From: an uncultured Christensenella sp. | GTDB taxonomy: Bacteria > Bacillota > Clostridia > Christensenellales > UBA3700 | Assembly (NCBI GenBank): GCA_949290515.1 | Contig: CASERZ010000002.1 | Span: 1-64,000 of the forward strand | Length of the DNA stretch: 64,000 nucleotides | Direction: 5' to 3' | Part shown: one piece after another, positions 17,509-26,590 of the stretch | Numbering within the stretch: the stretch's first letter is position 1 | Layout of the letters: every line of letters begins with the position of its first letter | Made by a program: the position numbers and the translations under genes | Notes under the pieces: model-generated | Databases searched by the model: none | Seen by the model: the letters and a program-made list of their open reading frames with translations, nothing else | What the model was told of the DNA's origin: nothing

Positions 17509-18384
17509 TTAATTATTTTTATCCCTGACGTTATCTCCGTCCTTATCTTTGCCGTCCTCAGTCAAATCCTCGTCTATTATCTCGTAATCTATGCGAACGC
17601 CTTCTTTTCCGTTCTTCCCCTCGTTTTCTTCACCGTAAAGCTGCTTTTTGAAATTGATGAAAATATAAAGCCCCATATTGACGAATACCAACAGCGAAAG
17701 AGCAAAAGGAAGTATACTCATAGCCAGCGCAAAACCTTGCGCTTTCAATATTACACCGCCTGCAAAAGTAATCAAAAGACATACGCCGCTCAGCGTTCCT
17801 GATATACGCAACAGCGTATATTTGTTGATTTTCTTGATAAAGTACAATACCAGATATGTTGACAAATAAGCTATATACACGACAGGCAAAACGTAAACGG
17901 TCATATACGAAAGGTCTTGCCCTACTTTACTCGATACCGTTACTATGACAGAATAAAACAGCATAATCCCCGTCATTATCAAAAGATATCTGCCTATTAC
18001 AGACGGTATGGATTTTTTATTCTTTATCGCAACCGCTATCTTCGCCGCGCTAAATCCTAAAGCCATTAGAATTACGGGATAACAACTCCAGCAATAATCG
18101 CTTACAAACAAGTCTATTACACTCAACAGCACCGCAATATTCGCAAGCACAGTCAATGCGATTATCCAAGGATTGTGTTTTTTTATAGTTGTTTTTATAG
18201 CATCTTTGACGGTCTCTTTGGCAGCACGCGCGATATCGTCTACAATTTGTTCCGCCGCCGAATTTATATCGTCGTTGTCGATTATTTGCGACTGACTGTT
18301 ATCTTCGACGTAACGGTAACCGCAGTGAGGACAAATATCCTCCCTGTCGTCAAACCATTCATTGCAATTAGGACACAATCTCAT
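17509..18384 (-). CDS. Zinc-ribbon membrane protein, function unknown
   Basis: 291-aa protein beginning with a zinc ribbon: C4PNC7 and C18PHC21. An amphipathic/charged linker (~25-68) precedes about six membrane helices (~72-92, 100-118, 130-150, 160-182, 195-215, 222-245), and an acidic cytoplasmic tail closes the protein. Many Bacillota encode such 'zinc-ribbon domain-containing' membrane proteins of unknown role; I do not recognise a specific family. AGGAA precedes the ATG by 6 bases. It is monocistronic or follows the MMPL gene (175-base gap). Confidence 0.75.
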   Translation of the reverse strand: MRLCPNCNEWFDDREDICPHCGYRYVEDNSQSQIIDNDDINSAAEQIVDDIARAAKETVKDAIKTTIKKHNPWIIALTVLANIAVLLSVIDLFVSDYCWSCYPVILMALGFSAAKIAVAIKNKKSIPSVIGRYLLIMTGIMLFYSVIVTVSSKVGQDLSYMTVYVLPVVYIAYLSTYLVLYFIKKINKYTLLRISGTLSGVCLLITFAGGVILKAQGFALAMSILPFALSLLVFVNMGLYIFINFKKQLYGEENEGKNGKEGVRIDYEIIDEDLTEDGKDKDGDNVRDKNN

Positions 18385-18559
18385 ATTTTTATTTCCTTAA
18401 AATTCTAATACGGTCTTATTTTTCTTAGCTGAACCTGCCGTCTGCAATAATTATCTCTGTTGACTGAAAGCGACTTCTATTTTATGTCCACTATGTCAAA
18501 TCTGTGTTCGTTTTATATTAAGCTGCAGGTTCCATCAAGTATGTTTGTAAGGATATATT

Positions 18560-21049
18560 TCATTCCTTGTGCAGTTTGTCGTGGATATCCTTTTTTGTCT
18601 GGCGTACTCTTTCGTTTATCGCACGCGTTGCCTTGCGGTAATTCTCCCTCAGGTATTGCCTGATTGCCTTTGCTTCTCTTTTTCCGCTGGGAGTCAGATT
18701 TGCCACTCTTCCCGTAAAGAGTATCATTACGCTAGGCAATACGAAGAATACGAGTATACCGCTTATGATACTTCCCCTCGCGATAAGCATTACGATTTCC
18801 TGCACTATCAGGTTGGTAGATACAAAGTATACCGACAGACAACAGCCCGCCATAATCGCTACCGATGTCAGCACGGACAGCGCACTTTCGTTGAGTGCCC
18901 TGAAAGCCGCCTCTCTTGCCGACGATTCTTGCGCATACTTCTTATACTTGACCGCAAAGAGTATTGCGTAGTCGACAGTCGCTCCCAGCTGTATGGAAGA
19001 TATTATTATATAACCTATAAAGTTCATCGCGCTTCCCGTGATTACGCTCAGCGACAAATTGACGAATATACCGAATTCTATTACGAGAATTATAAGTGCG
19101 GATATCTTGAAAGACTTCATCGTACACAACAGTATCACGAATATTATAGCCACAGATATCAGCGCGATTACCAAAAAGTCCGTAGGCGTAATTTCTTTCA
19201 AATCGAGAGCCGCCTGCGTCATACCCGTTACGTAACGTTCCTCGCCTTTAAAATTCTTATCCAAAGACGCATAAATATTTTGCATAGTTGCGGCGGTTTC
19301 GGCACTCTCGGCATCTCCCTCTACCATTACGAAATACAATGCGTGATTGTCTCCCACGATATTCTTGAGTGCTTTGGCATCGTCTGGCAGTTGCGACGAT
19401 ATCAAAGGATTGCTCATCATAGAACACAGTAATTCGGCAAGCGAATAGTTTTCCTCGGGTATTATGGAGTATAAGCCCAACACGCCTATTATATTGTCGT
19501 TTTCGTCGGCTTTTACGTCGGCTATAAACTGCAAATTCTTGTTGCGAAGTATATTATCCTTGATATTCGCTTGTTGCTCGCTGTTGTCTGCACGGGATAC
19601 GGGCAAAGCTATTATTATCGAATTTGACATAGAGTCGACAATCTGCTCTATCTTGGTAGGATTTTCCTTTTCCTGACTGAAATCCACGTAACTCAGCTTT
19701 ACGAAAGACTGAATTATTATCGACGGAATAATAAGCACAAAAAGAAGTACAGCAAATATTCTTCTTTTCTTTATGGAAAAACTCGCTACCGGCGTAAGCT
19801 TGGGTACAATTACCGCGTGAGTGGTCTTAGCCTGCAATTTTCTGGTGTAAAGAAGAAGACAAGGCAGCAACAGAATAATAGTCACCAGCGAAAGAAATAC
19901 GCCCTTAGCCAGCACAAGTCCCAAATCTTGTCCTATTCCGAAACGCATAAACAGCAATGCTATAAATCCGCCTACCGTAGTCAATGACGAAGCCGTTATC
20001 GTCGAAAAAGTCTTGGGTATCGCGCGTCGCATTGCCTGCTCGTCACTCAGCGTATGCTGTTTTTCTTCCTTAAAAGCGTGTATGAGGAATATCGCATAGT
20101 CCATCGAAAGTCCTATCTGCAGTATCGACGAAGCGGCAAACGTAACCACCGAAACCGACGGGAAAATTAAGTTGGTACCCATATTGAGAAGCACCGCTAC
20201 TCCCAACGTAATCATAAGTATGAAAGGCTCCACGAGGTTATCCGTAGTGAGCATAAGAATTATAAACATTACCAGTATGGCAACGATTACGTATTTCCAC
20301 ACTTCGTTTATAGTACTGTGATATAAATCGTAGATTATCTTTGTGCTTCCGCCTATTGCGTAATCGTAATCGGCAAAAACTTTGTCAATCTCTTTGAGCG
20401 CGTCCATTGCTTCGTCGGACGATGACGGCACTCCCAGCTGTACGATTACTACGTAATTCGCCTTGGCGTCACTCTCTATTGCGTCGGATATACTCATACC
20501 GTTTTGAGGGAAAAAGAGGTTTTTGACGTCGTCCTGCTCGAGCATACCGTCTACCATAGCTGACAAATCAACGTCCTTGATACACTTTAATTCGTTGCCT
20601 TCGCTATCTGTCTTGCCGCTGTCGAGCGAATAGCCGTAAGGATTTATCAGCCCCTCTATTACGCGCCCCAGACCCGTAGAGGAATTATATTCTCCGATAA
20701 CAGAATTGATATCGAAGTTTTTCATCTCGTACAACGACCCTAGCCACATTACTCCGCCGTCGTTGACGCCTTTTATTTGAGTTACCTGCTCAACCTTATC
20801 TTTGAGTACAGAATACTCTATACCGCTGACGCCTATAAGCGCGTCACCGTCCATACCGTACGTCGACTTGATATACTCAAGTCCCGTCTTAGTCTTCATA
20901 TCGTCGGGAAGATAAGAAAAAATATCCGAATTGACGTTGACGAAAGCTATCGCTACCACGGACAAAACCGCAAGTACCGCTATTATACACACAAGCAAAA
21001 TCTTGTGCCTGACTATGAATTGAGACAACCTGTCGAGAGCTTTTTTCAT
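18560..21049 (-). CDS. MMPL/RND family transporter
   Basis: Approximately 829-aa inner-membrane transporter of the MMPL (RND superfamily) type. It has an N-terminal helix, a large extracytoplasmic domain (~30-200), five to six helices with the LSMDYAIFL motif in TM4, a second external domain (~445-620), and a second helix bundle with the matching QLGATVDYAILFAVKYKKY. The repeated (S/T)xDYAIxL motif holds the proton-relay Asp. Related proteins export lipids or hydrophobic compounds; substrate unknown. The frame can start at a GTG four codons upstream (21061); I prefer the ATG, with GGGTG 9 bases before it. No partner regulator is adjacent. Confidence 0.88.
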   Translation of the reverse strand: MKKALDRLSQFIVRHKILLVCIIAVLAVLSVVAIAFVNVNSDIFSYLPDDMKTKTGLEYIKSTYGMDGDALIGVSGIEYSVLKDKVEQVTQIKGVNDGGVMWLGSLYEMKNFDINSVIGEYNSSTGLGRVIEGLINPYGYSLDSGKTDSEGNELKCIKDVDLSAMVDGMLEQDDVKNLFFPQNGMSISDAIESDAKANYVVIVQLGVPSSSDEAMDALKEIDKVFADYDYAIGGSTKIIYDLYHSTINEVWKYVIVAILVMFIILMLTTDNLVEPFILMITLGVAVLLNMGTNLIFPSVSVVTFAASSILQIGLSMDYAIFLIHAFKEEKQHTLSDEQAMRRAIPKTFSTITASSLTTVGGFIALLFMRFGIGQDLGLVLAKGVFLSLVTIILLLPCLLLYTRKLQAKTTHAVIVPKLTPVASFSIKKRRIFAVLLFVLIIPSIIIQSFVKLSYVDFSQEKENPTKIEQIVDSMSNSIIIALPVSRADNSEQQANIKDNILRNKNLQFIADVKADENDNIIGVLGLYSIIPEENYSLAELLCSMMSNPLISSQLPDDAKALKNIVGDNHALYFVMVEGDAESAETAATMQNIYASLDKNFKGEERYVTGMTQAALDLKEITPTDFLVIALISVAIIFVILLCTMKSFKISALIILVIEFGIFVNLSLSVITGSAMNFIGYIIISSIQLGATVDYAILFAVKYKKYAQESSAREAAFRALNESALSVLTSVAIMAGCCLSVYFVSTNLIVQEIVMLIARGSIISGILVFFVLPSVMILFTGRVANLTPSGKREAKAIRQYLRENYRKATRAINERVRQTKKDIHDKLHKE

Positions 21050-21270
21050 TCGTCGTCGCACCCGAATATATTTATATTTTAATATTATAACAAAAGCAAA
21101 AAAATGTAAATACCAAAAGCCCCTTTAGCCTTTAATATTACCAAAATTTTAGATTAAACACTCTTGCGCAATATTCGCTTTAGGGCAAATCACCTGCCTT
21201 TTATGTAATAATATATCCCTATTTCAACTCAACCAAACAATACCTTGTGATTATCTGAATACAATATTAC

Positions 21271-21416
21271 GCACACATTGCTCAACACGCACATTATCCA
21301 ACCGACAAATCGGCTAGCCGTTGCCCAACTAACACATTTTTCACTAGCACATTTCTAAACAGGCACGTTGCCCTACCAACAAATTGCTAAACCGACACAT
21401 TACCAAACCAACAAAA
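21271..21416. repeat. Degenerate ~16-nt tandem array
   Basis: About nine degenerate units of near-constant 16-nt period, consensus roughly RACACATTNCYAAACC, fill the end of the spacer between the MMPL and pckG genes. Clear copies begin at 21271, 21331, 21347, 21362, 21378 and 21394. There is no spacer structure, so it is not a CRISPR. The remaining spacer (21062-21270) is AT-rich with no gene. Confidence 0.65.
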
Positions 21417-21445
21417 AAAAGGAAGTCCGAAGACTTCCTTTTTAT
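21411..21445. terminator. pckG terminator
   Basis: GGAAGTC (21421-21427) pairs with GACTTCC (21432-21438). The minus-strand T tail has eight T residues, and the plus strand also has CCTTTTTA. It lies about 20 bases after the pckG stop. Confidence 0.85.
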
Positions 21446-21461
21446 ATCAGTTGTGTCTGAA

Positions 21462-23270
21462 TTACTTTTCAAGTCTTGCCTTGAGAGCGTCAGCCTGCTT
21501 AGCAAGCTCCTCAGGCAACTTGTCGCCGAAGGACTTGTAGAATTCCTTAACGCCTTCAGCCTCAACCTTCCAAGCGTCCTTATCGACAGCGAGAATGCTC
21601 TTGAGAGTATCCTTGGTAAATCCTTCGATACCGTCGATATTGATGTCGTCAGCCTTAGGAACGAAACCGATAGGGGTCTCAACAGCGTCAACTTCGCCTG
21701 CGATTCTCTTGAGCATCCAGTCGAGTACACGCATATTGTCACCGAAACCGGGCCAGATGAAGTTGCCGTTTTCGTCTACTCTGAACCAGTTGACGTTGAA
21801 GAACTTAGGCTGCTTGTCTGCGTCTACGCTCTTGCCCATATCGAGCCAGTGCTTGAAGTAGTCGCCCATATGATATCCGCAGAAAGGACGCATTGCCATA
21901 GGGTCTCTACGAACAACGCCGACCTGACCGGTAGCAGCTGCGGTAGTTTCACTACCCATTATAGAGCCGATGAATACACCGTGCTCCCAACTCGTAGCCT
22001 GATATACGAGAGGAACGGTGGAAGGACGACGTCCGCCGAAGATAAACGCGCTGATAGGTACGCCGTTGCCGTTCTCGAACTCGGGAGAGATGCAAGGACA
22101 GTTGATAGCGGGAGCGGTAAATCTGGAGTTAGGATGAGCCGCCTTAACGGGCTTGCCGTCTGCGTCAACGGTATCGGGAGTCCAAGGTCTGCCGATCCAG
22201 TCGATGAGATGAGCGGGCTTCTTCTTATCGGGAGCGTCTTTCTCAAGACCTTCCCACCATACTTCCATAGTCTCGGGATTGAGAGCTACGTTGGTGAAGA
22301 TGGTATTCTTTCTCGTAGATTCGAGAGCGTTGTAGTTGGAGTGAGAGTTGGTACCGGGAGCTACGCCGAAGAAACCGTTTTCGGGGTTGATAGCGTAAAG
22401 TCTGCCATCGGGTCCTTTCTTAATCCAGGAGATGTCGTCACCTACGGTGAACACTCTGTAACCTGCCTTTCTGTAACCCTCGGGAGGAATAAGCATTGCA
22501 AGGTTGGTCTTGCCGCAAGCGGAAGGGAATGCTGCGCACATATAGACGATTTCCTTGTTGGGCTTTTCGATACCCAAAATGAGCATATGCTCTGCCATCC
22601 ACATTTCGTTCTTACCTTGATAAGAAGCGATTCTCAATGCAAAGCACTTCTTGCCGAGCAATACGTTGCCGCCGTAACCGCTGTTGACGGAGATAATAGC
22701 GTTGTCCTCAGGGAACTGGCAGATATATCTCTCTTCGGGGTCGATTTGGCACTTAGCGTGAGTACCTCTTACGAAGTCGTTGCTGTCGCCGAGAGCTTCG
22801 AGTACGTTGTTGCCTACTCTGGTCATAATTCTCATATTCAATACGACGTAAATGGAATCGGTAAGCTCGATACCAATCTTGGAGATAGGACCGCCTACAG
22901 GACCCATAGAGAAAGGAATAACGTACATAGTACGACCCTTGTAAGCGTCTTTGAGAATGCTCTCCAATTTTGCGTATGCCTGCTTAGGCTCCCACCAGTT
23001 GTTGGTAGGACCGCAGTCTTCTTCCTTACGGGAGCAAATGAAAGTTCTTCCTTCTACACGAGCAACGTCGTTGGGGTTGGTGCGGTGGAGCAAGCAACCG
23101 GGAAGGGTCTTCTGATTGAGCTCAATCATTTCTCCAGTGGAAAGAGCTTCTTTGGTCAAAGCGTCGTACTGCTCTTTTTCGCCGGTAATCCAAACTACTT
23201 TGTCAGGGTTACAGAGCTTAACTCTGCTTTCAACAAATTCCAATACTTTCTTATTCGTAGTATTTGCCAT
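21462..23270 (-). CDS. pckG: Phosphoenolpyruvate carboxykinase (GTP)
   Basis: GTP-dependent PEPCK, 602 aa, interconverting oxaloacetate and PEP with GTP/GDP. It shows the family blocks RTNPNDVARVEGRTFICS, the metal-site AEHMLILG, the kinase P-loop SACGKTN (~260-266), DDISWIKKG and the purine-site FIFGGRRPST. In anaerobes it often runs toward oxaloacetate for succinate/propionate or anaplerosis. ATG at 23270 (MANTTNKKV) is chosen over one nine codons upstream because AAAGGAG lies 8 bases before it. A strong promoter precedes it. Very C/G-ending codon use suggests high expression; an even longer open frame on the opposite strand is a side effect of this. Confidence 0.97.
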   Translation of the reverse strand: MANTTNKKVLEFVESRVKLCNPDKVVWITGEKEQYDALTKEALSTGEMIELNQKTLPGCLLHRTNPNDVARVEGRTFICSRKEEDCGPTNNWWEPKQAYAKLESILKDAYKGRTMYVIPFSMGPVGGPISKIGIELTDSIYVVLNMRIMTRVGNNVLEALGDSNDFVRGTHAKCQIDPEERYICQFPEDNAIISVNSGYGGNVLLGKKCFALRIASYQGKNEMWMAEHMLILGIEKPNKEIVYMCAAFPSACGKTNLAMLIPPEGYRKAGYRVFTVGDDISWIKKGPDGRLYAINPENGFFGVAPGTNSHSNYNALESTRKNTIFTNVALNPETMEVWWEGLEKDAPDKKKPAHLIDWIGRPWTPDTVDADGKPVKAAHPNSRFTAPAINCPCISPEFENGNGVPISAFIFGGRRPSTVPLVYQATSWEHGVFIGSIMGSETTAAATGQVGVVRRDPMAMRPFCGYHMGDYFKHWLDMGKSVDADKQPKFFNVNWFRVDENGNFIWPGFGDNMRVLDWMLKRIAGEVDAVETPIGFVPKADDINIDGIEGFTKDTLKSILAVDKDAWKVEAEGVKEFYKSFGDKLPEELAKQADALKARLEK

Positions 23271-23314
23271 AGTAAAACTCCTTTTATTGAATTTCAATAT
23301 TTTTTATCTCATAT

Positions 23315-23343
23315 ATTATACCAAAGGTTTGGTGTAATTGCAA
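23315..23343 (-). promoter_or_regulatory. Sigma-A promoter for pckG
   Basis: Minus-strand TTGCAA (23338-23343), 17-bp spacer, TATAAT (23315-23320); the -10 is about 45 bases upstream of the ATG. Confidence 0.75.
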
Positions 23344-23563
23344 ACAATATTTTGAATTTTTGAATATAATTATTTATATAAAATAAGTATTTTTTTATAT
23401 CATTTTATCCTTATCAAAGGATAATATCAACATTAAAGGCTTATTTATACGTAAATTTTACTAAAAAATTAAATTTTGCCCGCACTATTCGCAACCGACA
23501 ACAGACGAAGAGCGTAAGCCCTACTGTTGTGCAACAACCTTAAAACTTCCCTATATAAAACCG

Positions 23564-23790
23564 GTACCGCCGATAAGGGAAAAATTTTTGCCGCAAAGCG
23601 GTGCTAAATGCAATTTAATAATAATTAAGTACCGCCGATAAGCATTGAGTATATGCCCTTCGGGTGCGCAGCAGTCTTAAAACGAAAAATTTGCGTCTAT
23701 GCAAGGCAAGACTCGCAGGCAATACTTGGTGTATTGTCAAGAGGCTTAACACAGCAGAAAAATGTTATTGAAATTAAATATTATAAGATA
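23564..23790. repeat. Degenerate/nested copies of the palindromic element (copy 2)
   Basis: GTACCGCCGATAAGGG at 23564 is followed by AAAAATTTTTGCCGCAAAGCGG, and GTACCGCCGATAAGC recurs at 23639. The central hairpin CAATAC-TTGGT-GTATTG lies at 23719-23736, with GCAGG to its left as in copy 3. No matching right end (GGCGGTAC) is seen before copy 3 begins, so this looks like one or two truncated copies into which or beside which copy 3 lies. Together with copy 3 these fill the 700-base gap between pckG and the DnaJ-like gene. Confidence 0.6.
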
Positions 23791-23976
23791 GTACCGCCGA
23801 TAAGGGAAAAATTTTTGCCGCAAAGCGGTGCCATTAAAGCAATTTAAGACGGGAGATTTGCGTCTTCTGCGAGGCGTGGTGCGCAGGCAATACTTGCCGT
23901 ATTGTCAAGCGACACAACAAAGCAGGGGCACAAATATCCCGTCTTAAATCAAAAATTTTTCTCTTAGCGGCGGTAC
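23791..23976. repeat. 186-bp nested palindrome (copy 3)
   Basis: The ends are inverted repeats of about 26 bp: GTACCGCCGATAAGGGAAAA at 23791 and its near-complement ending GGCGGTAC at 23976. Inside is a second perfect pair, ATTTAAGACGGGA / TCCCGTCTTAAAT, and near the middle the hairpin CAATAC-TTGCC-GTATTG (23888-23904). The left arm carries an extra small hairpin CCGCAAAGCGG. The right end abuts the stop codon of the DnaJ-like gene, so it could also end that transcript. Confidence 0.75.
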
Positions 23977-23977
23977 C

Positions 23978-24577
23978 CTAGATACAAAACCAGCAGATTG
24001 CATTACAACACAACATAGTCGCGCAATAGCTGCACAATCCGCCGTCGCCCATACCCGCACCGACTTCGCGGGGCTGTTGATAGCCCGCACGCGATTGACG
24101 TTGAGCTTTTACCATATCGTCGACACTTGACTGCTTCTTGTTGAGAGCTTCCAATGTCTGACGGTATTTTTCGTTGTCGGGGTCGTGTGTCAAAGCCATC
24201 TCAACCTGAGATTTACTTTCCAAAAACCAGTTACGCTTGTAGAAGATATGAGCTTGCGTAAAGTGCCATTCGCCGTCTCTGGGCTCGATATCGTCGAGAA
24301 GCTGTTGAGCCTCGTTGAGCTTATCTTCTTTGATAAGTCTTTCGACAGCCTGAAAGAGCGTGCCGTCTCCGACTATCTCACGCTTTTTGATATCTTCTAT
24401 ACAATCGTTGTAAGCTATCTTGATTTTAGAGAGCATCTTTGCGGCAGAGCTTCCTGCCTCGCCCTCTTCAAAACAGAGCTTCTGATATTTTTCTTTGAGA
24501 GTGCGGTACGCGTTTTCAACTTCCTGCAAAGTCGCGTTGTCCTTAAGTCCCAAAATCAAATACGAACTTTTTTGCAT
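23978..24577 (-). CDS. Degenerate J-domain protein with Cys-rich tail
   Basis: 199-aa protein. Residues 4-60 resemble a J domain (YLILGLKDNATLQEVENAYRTL, SKIKIAYNDC) but the HPD tripeptide needed to stimulate DnaK is absent. Residues ~75-150 form a TPR-like helical region (LNEAQQLLDDIEPRDGEWHF, DPDNEKYRQTLEALN). The last 21 residues are Cys- and hydrophobic-rich (LCSYCATMLCCNAICWFC). In Clostridia a J-like protein with a GG/Cys-rich tail commonly accompanies DUF5685, as here, with a 22-base start-stop-scale proximity to its neighbour. Probably not a general DnaK co-chaperone; the Cys tail might bind metal, Fe-S or membrane (inference). Confidence 0.75.
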   Translation of the reverse strand: MQKSSYLILGLKDNATLQEVENAYRTLKEKYQKLCFEEGEAGSSAAKMLSKIKIAYNDCIEDIKKREIVGDGTLFQAVERLIKEDKLNEAQQLLDDIEPRDGEWHFTQAHIFYKRNWFLESKSQVEMALTHDPDNEKYRQTLEALNKKQSSVDDMVKAQRQSRAGYQQPREVGAGMGDGGLCSYCATMLCCNAICWFCI

Positions 24578-25428
24578 TTTTCCGTTCTCCTTAACAGCTC
24601 CTTCGTGCTATTCAACATACCATACCAAAGTATGTTTGTCAATATACCCTCGTATTTTTTTACTTCGATTTTATCGAAGTCGTTGCAAATCGTGTTGTAA
24701 CAACTCATCATTACGAACTCCAGCGTGTCTTTCTTCTCCTCGAGAAAAGTTGCCTTGTCTTTATATTCGTAATCAATCAAAAATACGTTATATTTTTTCT
24801 TTTTAAAGTCTTCGTCGATATCGTCTATCGCGTCGGCAAGATATACCCATTTTCCGAGATTGTACAACAGATTGCTCAGCTCGGGAGTATATTTATCCTC
24901 GAATACCGTCTGCCCTATCCTGACCATTATCTCTCCGAAGTGGTGGGAAATTCTGTCAATGCTCGAACACTTCGCTTTTTCTGCTTCTGCAAGTTCGAGA
25001 TATTTATCCGATATATACTTATCGAGTTCGGGATAATTCTTTCTTGCCTTTTTATAATGTCTTTTTATTACGGCTTTGTCGATAAATCTCTTTGAGAGCG
25101 ACTTATCGTCGAGGATATCGTCCACACATTTATAATGTGCAAGTATTGTGCCTATATCCACGATTTTTTCTGTGAGTTTGTCATTCTGAGCAATAAGCTT
25201 TTTTTGCACCATATTGAGTACGCATTTTCCCATCTTCATCTCAATCTCTACGTCCGTTACAGCGTGAGCGAGAATATTGAGAAATGTCATATCGTAAGTG
25301 GTATTGATTCGCATAAGCTGCGAACAGCGTTTGCCTATGCTCTTGCACAGACCGCAGTAGAAAGCACGGTAACCGTAATAGTCTTTCATAAACATATTCA
25401 TCTTGTCGGGAACTACGTATCCGAACAT
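24556..25428 (-). CDS. DUF5685 family protein
   Basis: 290-aa all-helical protein starting MFGYVVPDKMNMFMKDYYGYRAFYCGLCKSIG, the hallmark of DUF5685. Start at 25428 rather than the ATG two codons upstream, because GGAGG is 8 bases away. Two Asp-rich segments stand out: HYKCVDDILDDKS (~93-105) and YLADAIDDIDEDFKKKKYN (~202-220), about 110 residues apart. Paired Asp-rich helices are typical of class I isoprenoid synthase folds (farnesyl/phytoene synthase-like); this is my inference, not an established function. The conserved CGLC adds a possible redox or metal site. It overlaps the J-like gene by 22 bp and is translationally coupled to it. Confidence 0.8.
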   Translation of the reverse strand: MFGYVVPDKMNMFMKDYYGYRAFYCGLCKSIGKRCSQLMRINTTYDMTFLNILAHAVTDVEIEMKMGKCVLNMVQKKLIAQNDKLTEKIVDIGTILAHYKCVDDILDDKSLSKRFIDKAVIKRHYKKARKNYPELDKYISDKYLELAEAEKAKCSSIDRISHHFGEIMVRIGQTVFEDKYTPELSNLLYNLGKWVYLADAIDDIDEDFKKKKYNVFLIDYEYKDKATFLEEKKDTLEFVMMSCYNTICNDFDKIEVKKYEGILTNILWYGMLNSTKELLRRTEKCKKVRI

Positions 25429-25547
25429 TACCATTGCCTCCTTTGCGCGTTTGCGCTGTATTTTTTTTTGACTTTATCTGCCGTATATTATACGGTAAAA
25501 CCGTCTTGTGCGATACAGCCGATTGTTAACCGTATTATAAAAAGTCT

Positions 25548-26543
25548 TTAAAGCGAGATATATCCTATCGCGTCCTTAAAACGCTTAAGTACTTTTTCAG
25601 CCTTAGCCTGAGCTTTTTCTTTGCCGAGTTTCGCGCACTTGAGAAGATAATCTTTCTCGTTTACAAGTCTCTTATACTCGTCCTGGAAGGGTCTGAGCAT
25701 TTCGACAACGGCTTCGCCTACTCTCACCTTGAGGTCGCCGTATCTTAAGCCCTGACAATCCTCTACCGTCTTTTCGACAGACTTGTTTTCCGCAACTGCG
25801 AGAATACGCAAAAGGTTGGAGATACCCGCCTTATTCTCGGGGTCGTAAGCAATCGTCGTATCGCTGTCCGTAACCGCCTTTTTGAATTTCTTCATAATTA
25901 CCGCGGGGTCGTCAAGACAGGATATAACCGCGTTGGGATTGGGGTCGGACTTACTCATTTTGCTCTCAGGGTCTTGCAAAGACATAATCTTCGCGCCTAC
26001 CTTGGGGATAAATCCCTCGGGCACCTTGAAAATATCTCCGTAGATATTGTTTACTCTCAGCGCGATATCCCTGGTGATTTCGATATGCTGCAGCTGGTCA
26101 TAGCCTACGGGCACGAGGTCGGTATCGTACAAGAGTATATCTGCCGCCATAAGCACGGGGTAATCCATAAGTCCCATATTTACGTTGTCGGCGTGCTTCA
26201 AAGACTTGTCTTTGAACTGCGTCATTCTGTTCATCTCGCCTACGTAGGTATAGCAATTGAGCAACCACGCAAGCTCGCTGTGCTCGTGTACGTGAGACTG
26301 AAGATATACCGTACTTCTCTCCACGTCCAGACCTACGGCAAGCAAAAGCGCGTAAAAACTCCAGCAGTTTGTGTTGAAAGCCTGAGGCTGCTGTCTTACG
26401 GTAATGGTATGCAAATCGGCAAGCGCGAAAATACAATCGTTGTTTTTATCCGCCTGCATAGCGCGCCAGTTGTTGACCGCTCCTATATAATTGCCCAAAG
26501 TCATTATTCCGGAGGGCTGAATTGCACTGTATATAGTCTTCAT
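25548..26543 (-). CDS. trpS: Tryptophanyl-tRNA synthetase
   Basis: Class I aminoacyl-tRNA synthetase charging tRNA-Trp; 331 aa, normal bacterial length. The HIGH-equivalent region is PSGIMTLGNYIGA (10-22), the tryptophan pocket includes MDYPVLMAADILLYD and VGYDQLQHIE, and the signature loop is KMSKS (195-199). GGAGT precedes the ATG by 5 bases. It lies 47 bases downstream of thrC on the same strand; no T-box leader fits in that gap. Confidence 0.97.
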   Translation of the reverse strand: MKTIYSAIQPSGIMTLGNYIGAVNNWRAMQADKNNDCIFALADLHTITVRQQPQAFNTNCWSFYALLLAVGLDVERSTVYLQSHVHEHSELAWLLNCYTYVGEMNRMTQFKDKSLKHADNVNMGLMDYPVLMAADILLYDTDLVPVGYDQLQHIEITRDIALRVNNIYGDIFKVPEGFIPKVGAKIMSLQDPESKMSKSDPNPNAVISCLDDPAVIMKKFKKAVTDSDTTIAYDPENKAGISNLLRILAVAENKSVEKTVEDCQGLRYGDLKVRVGEAVVEMLRPFQDEYKRLVNEKDYLLKCAKLGKEKAQAKAEKVLKRFKDAIGYISL

Positions 26544-26590
26544 AAAACTCCTTAGTGGTTAGCTTAATTTTTCCGATAATAGGAAAGTTT

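Noticed and set aside
21271-21416. Possible CRISPR array
   Set aside because: Units are contiguous ~16-mers without unique spacers, and no cas genes are near.
21384-23363. 659-codon open frame on the plus strand, longer than pckG itself
   Set aside because: It is exactly antisense to the well-conserved pckG. The highly biased codons of that gene avoid TTA, CTA and TCA, which removes stops on the other strand. No ribosome site and no protein-like motif.
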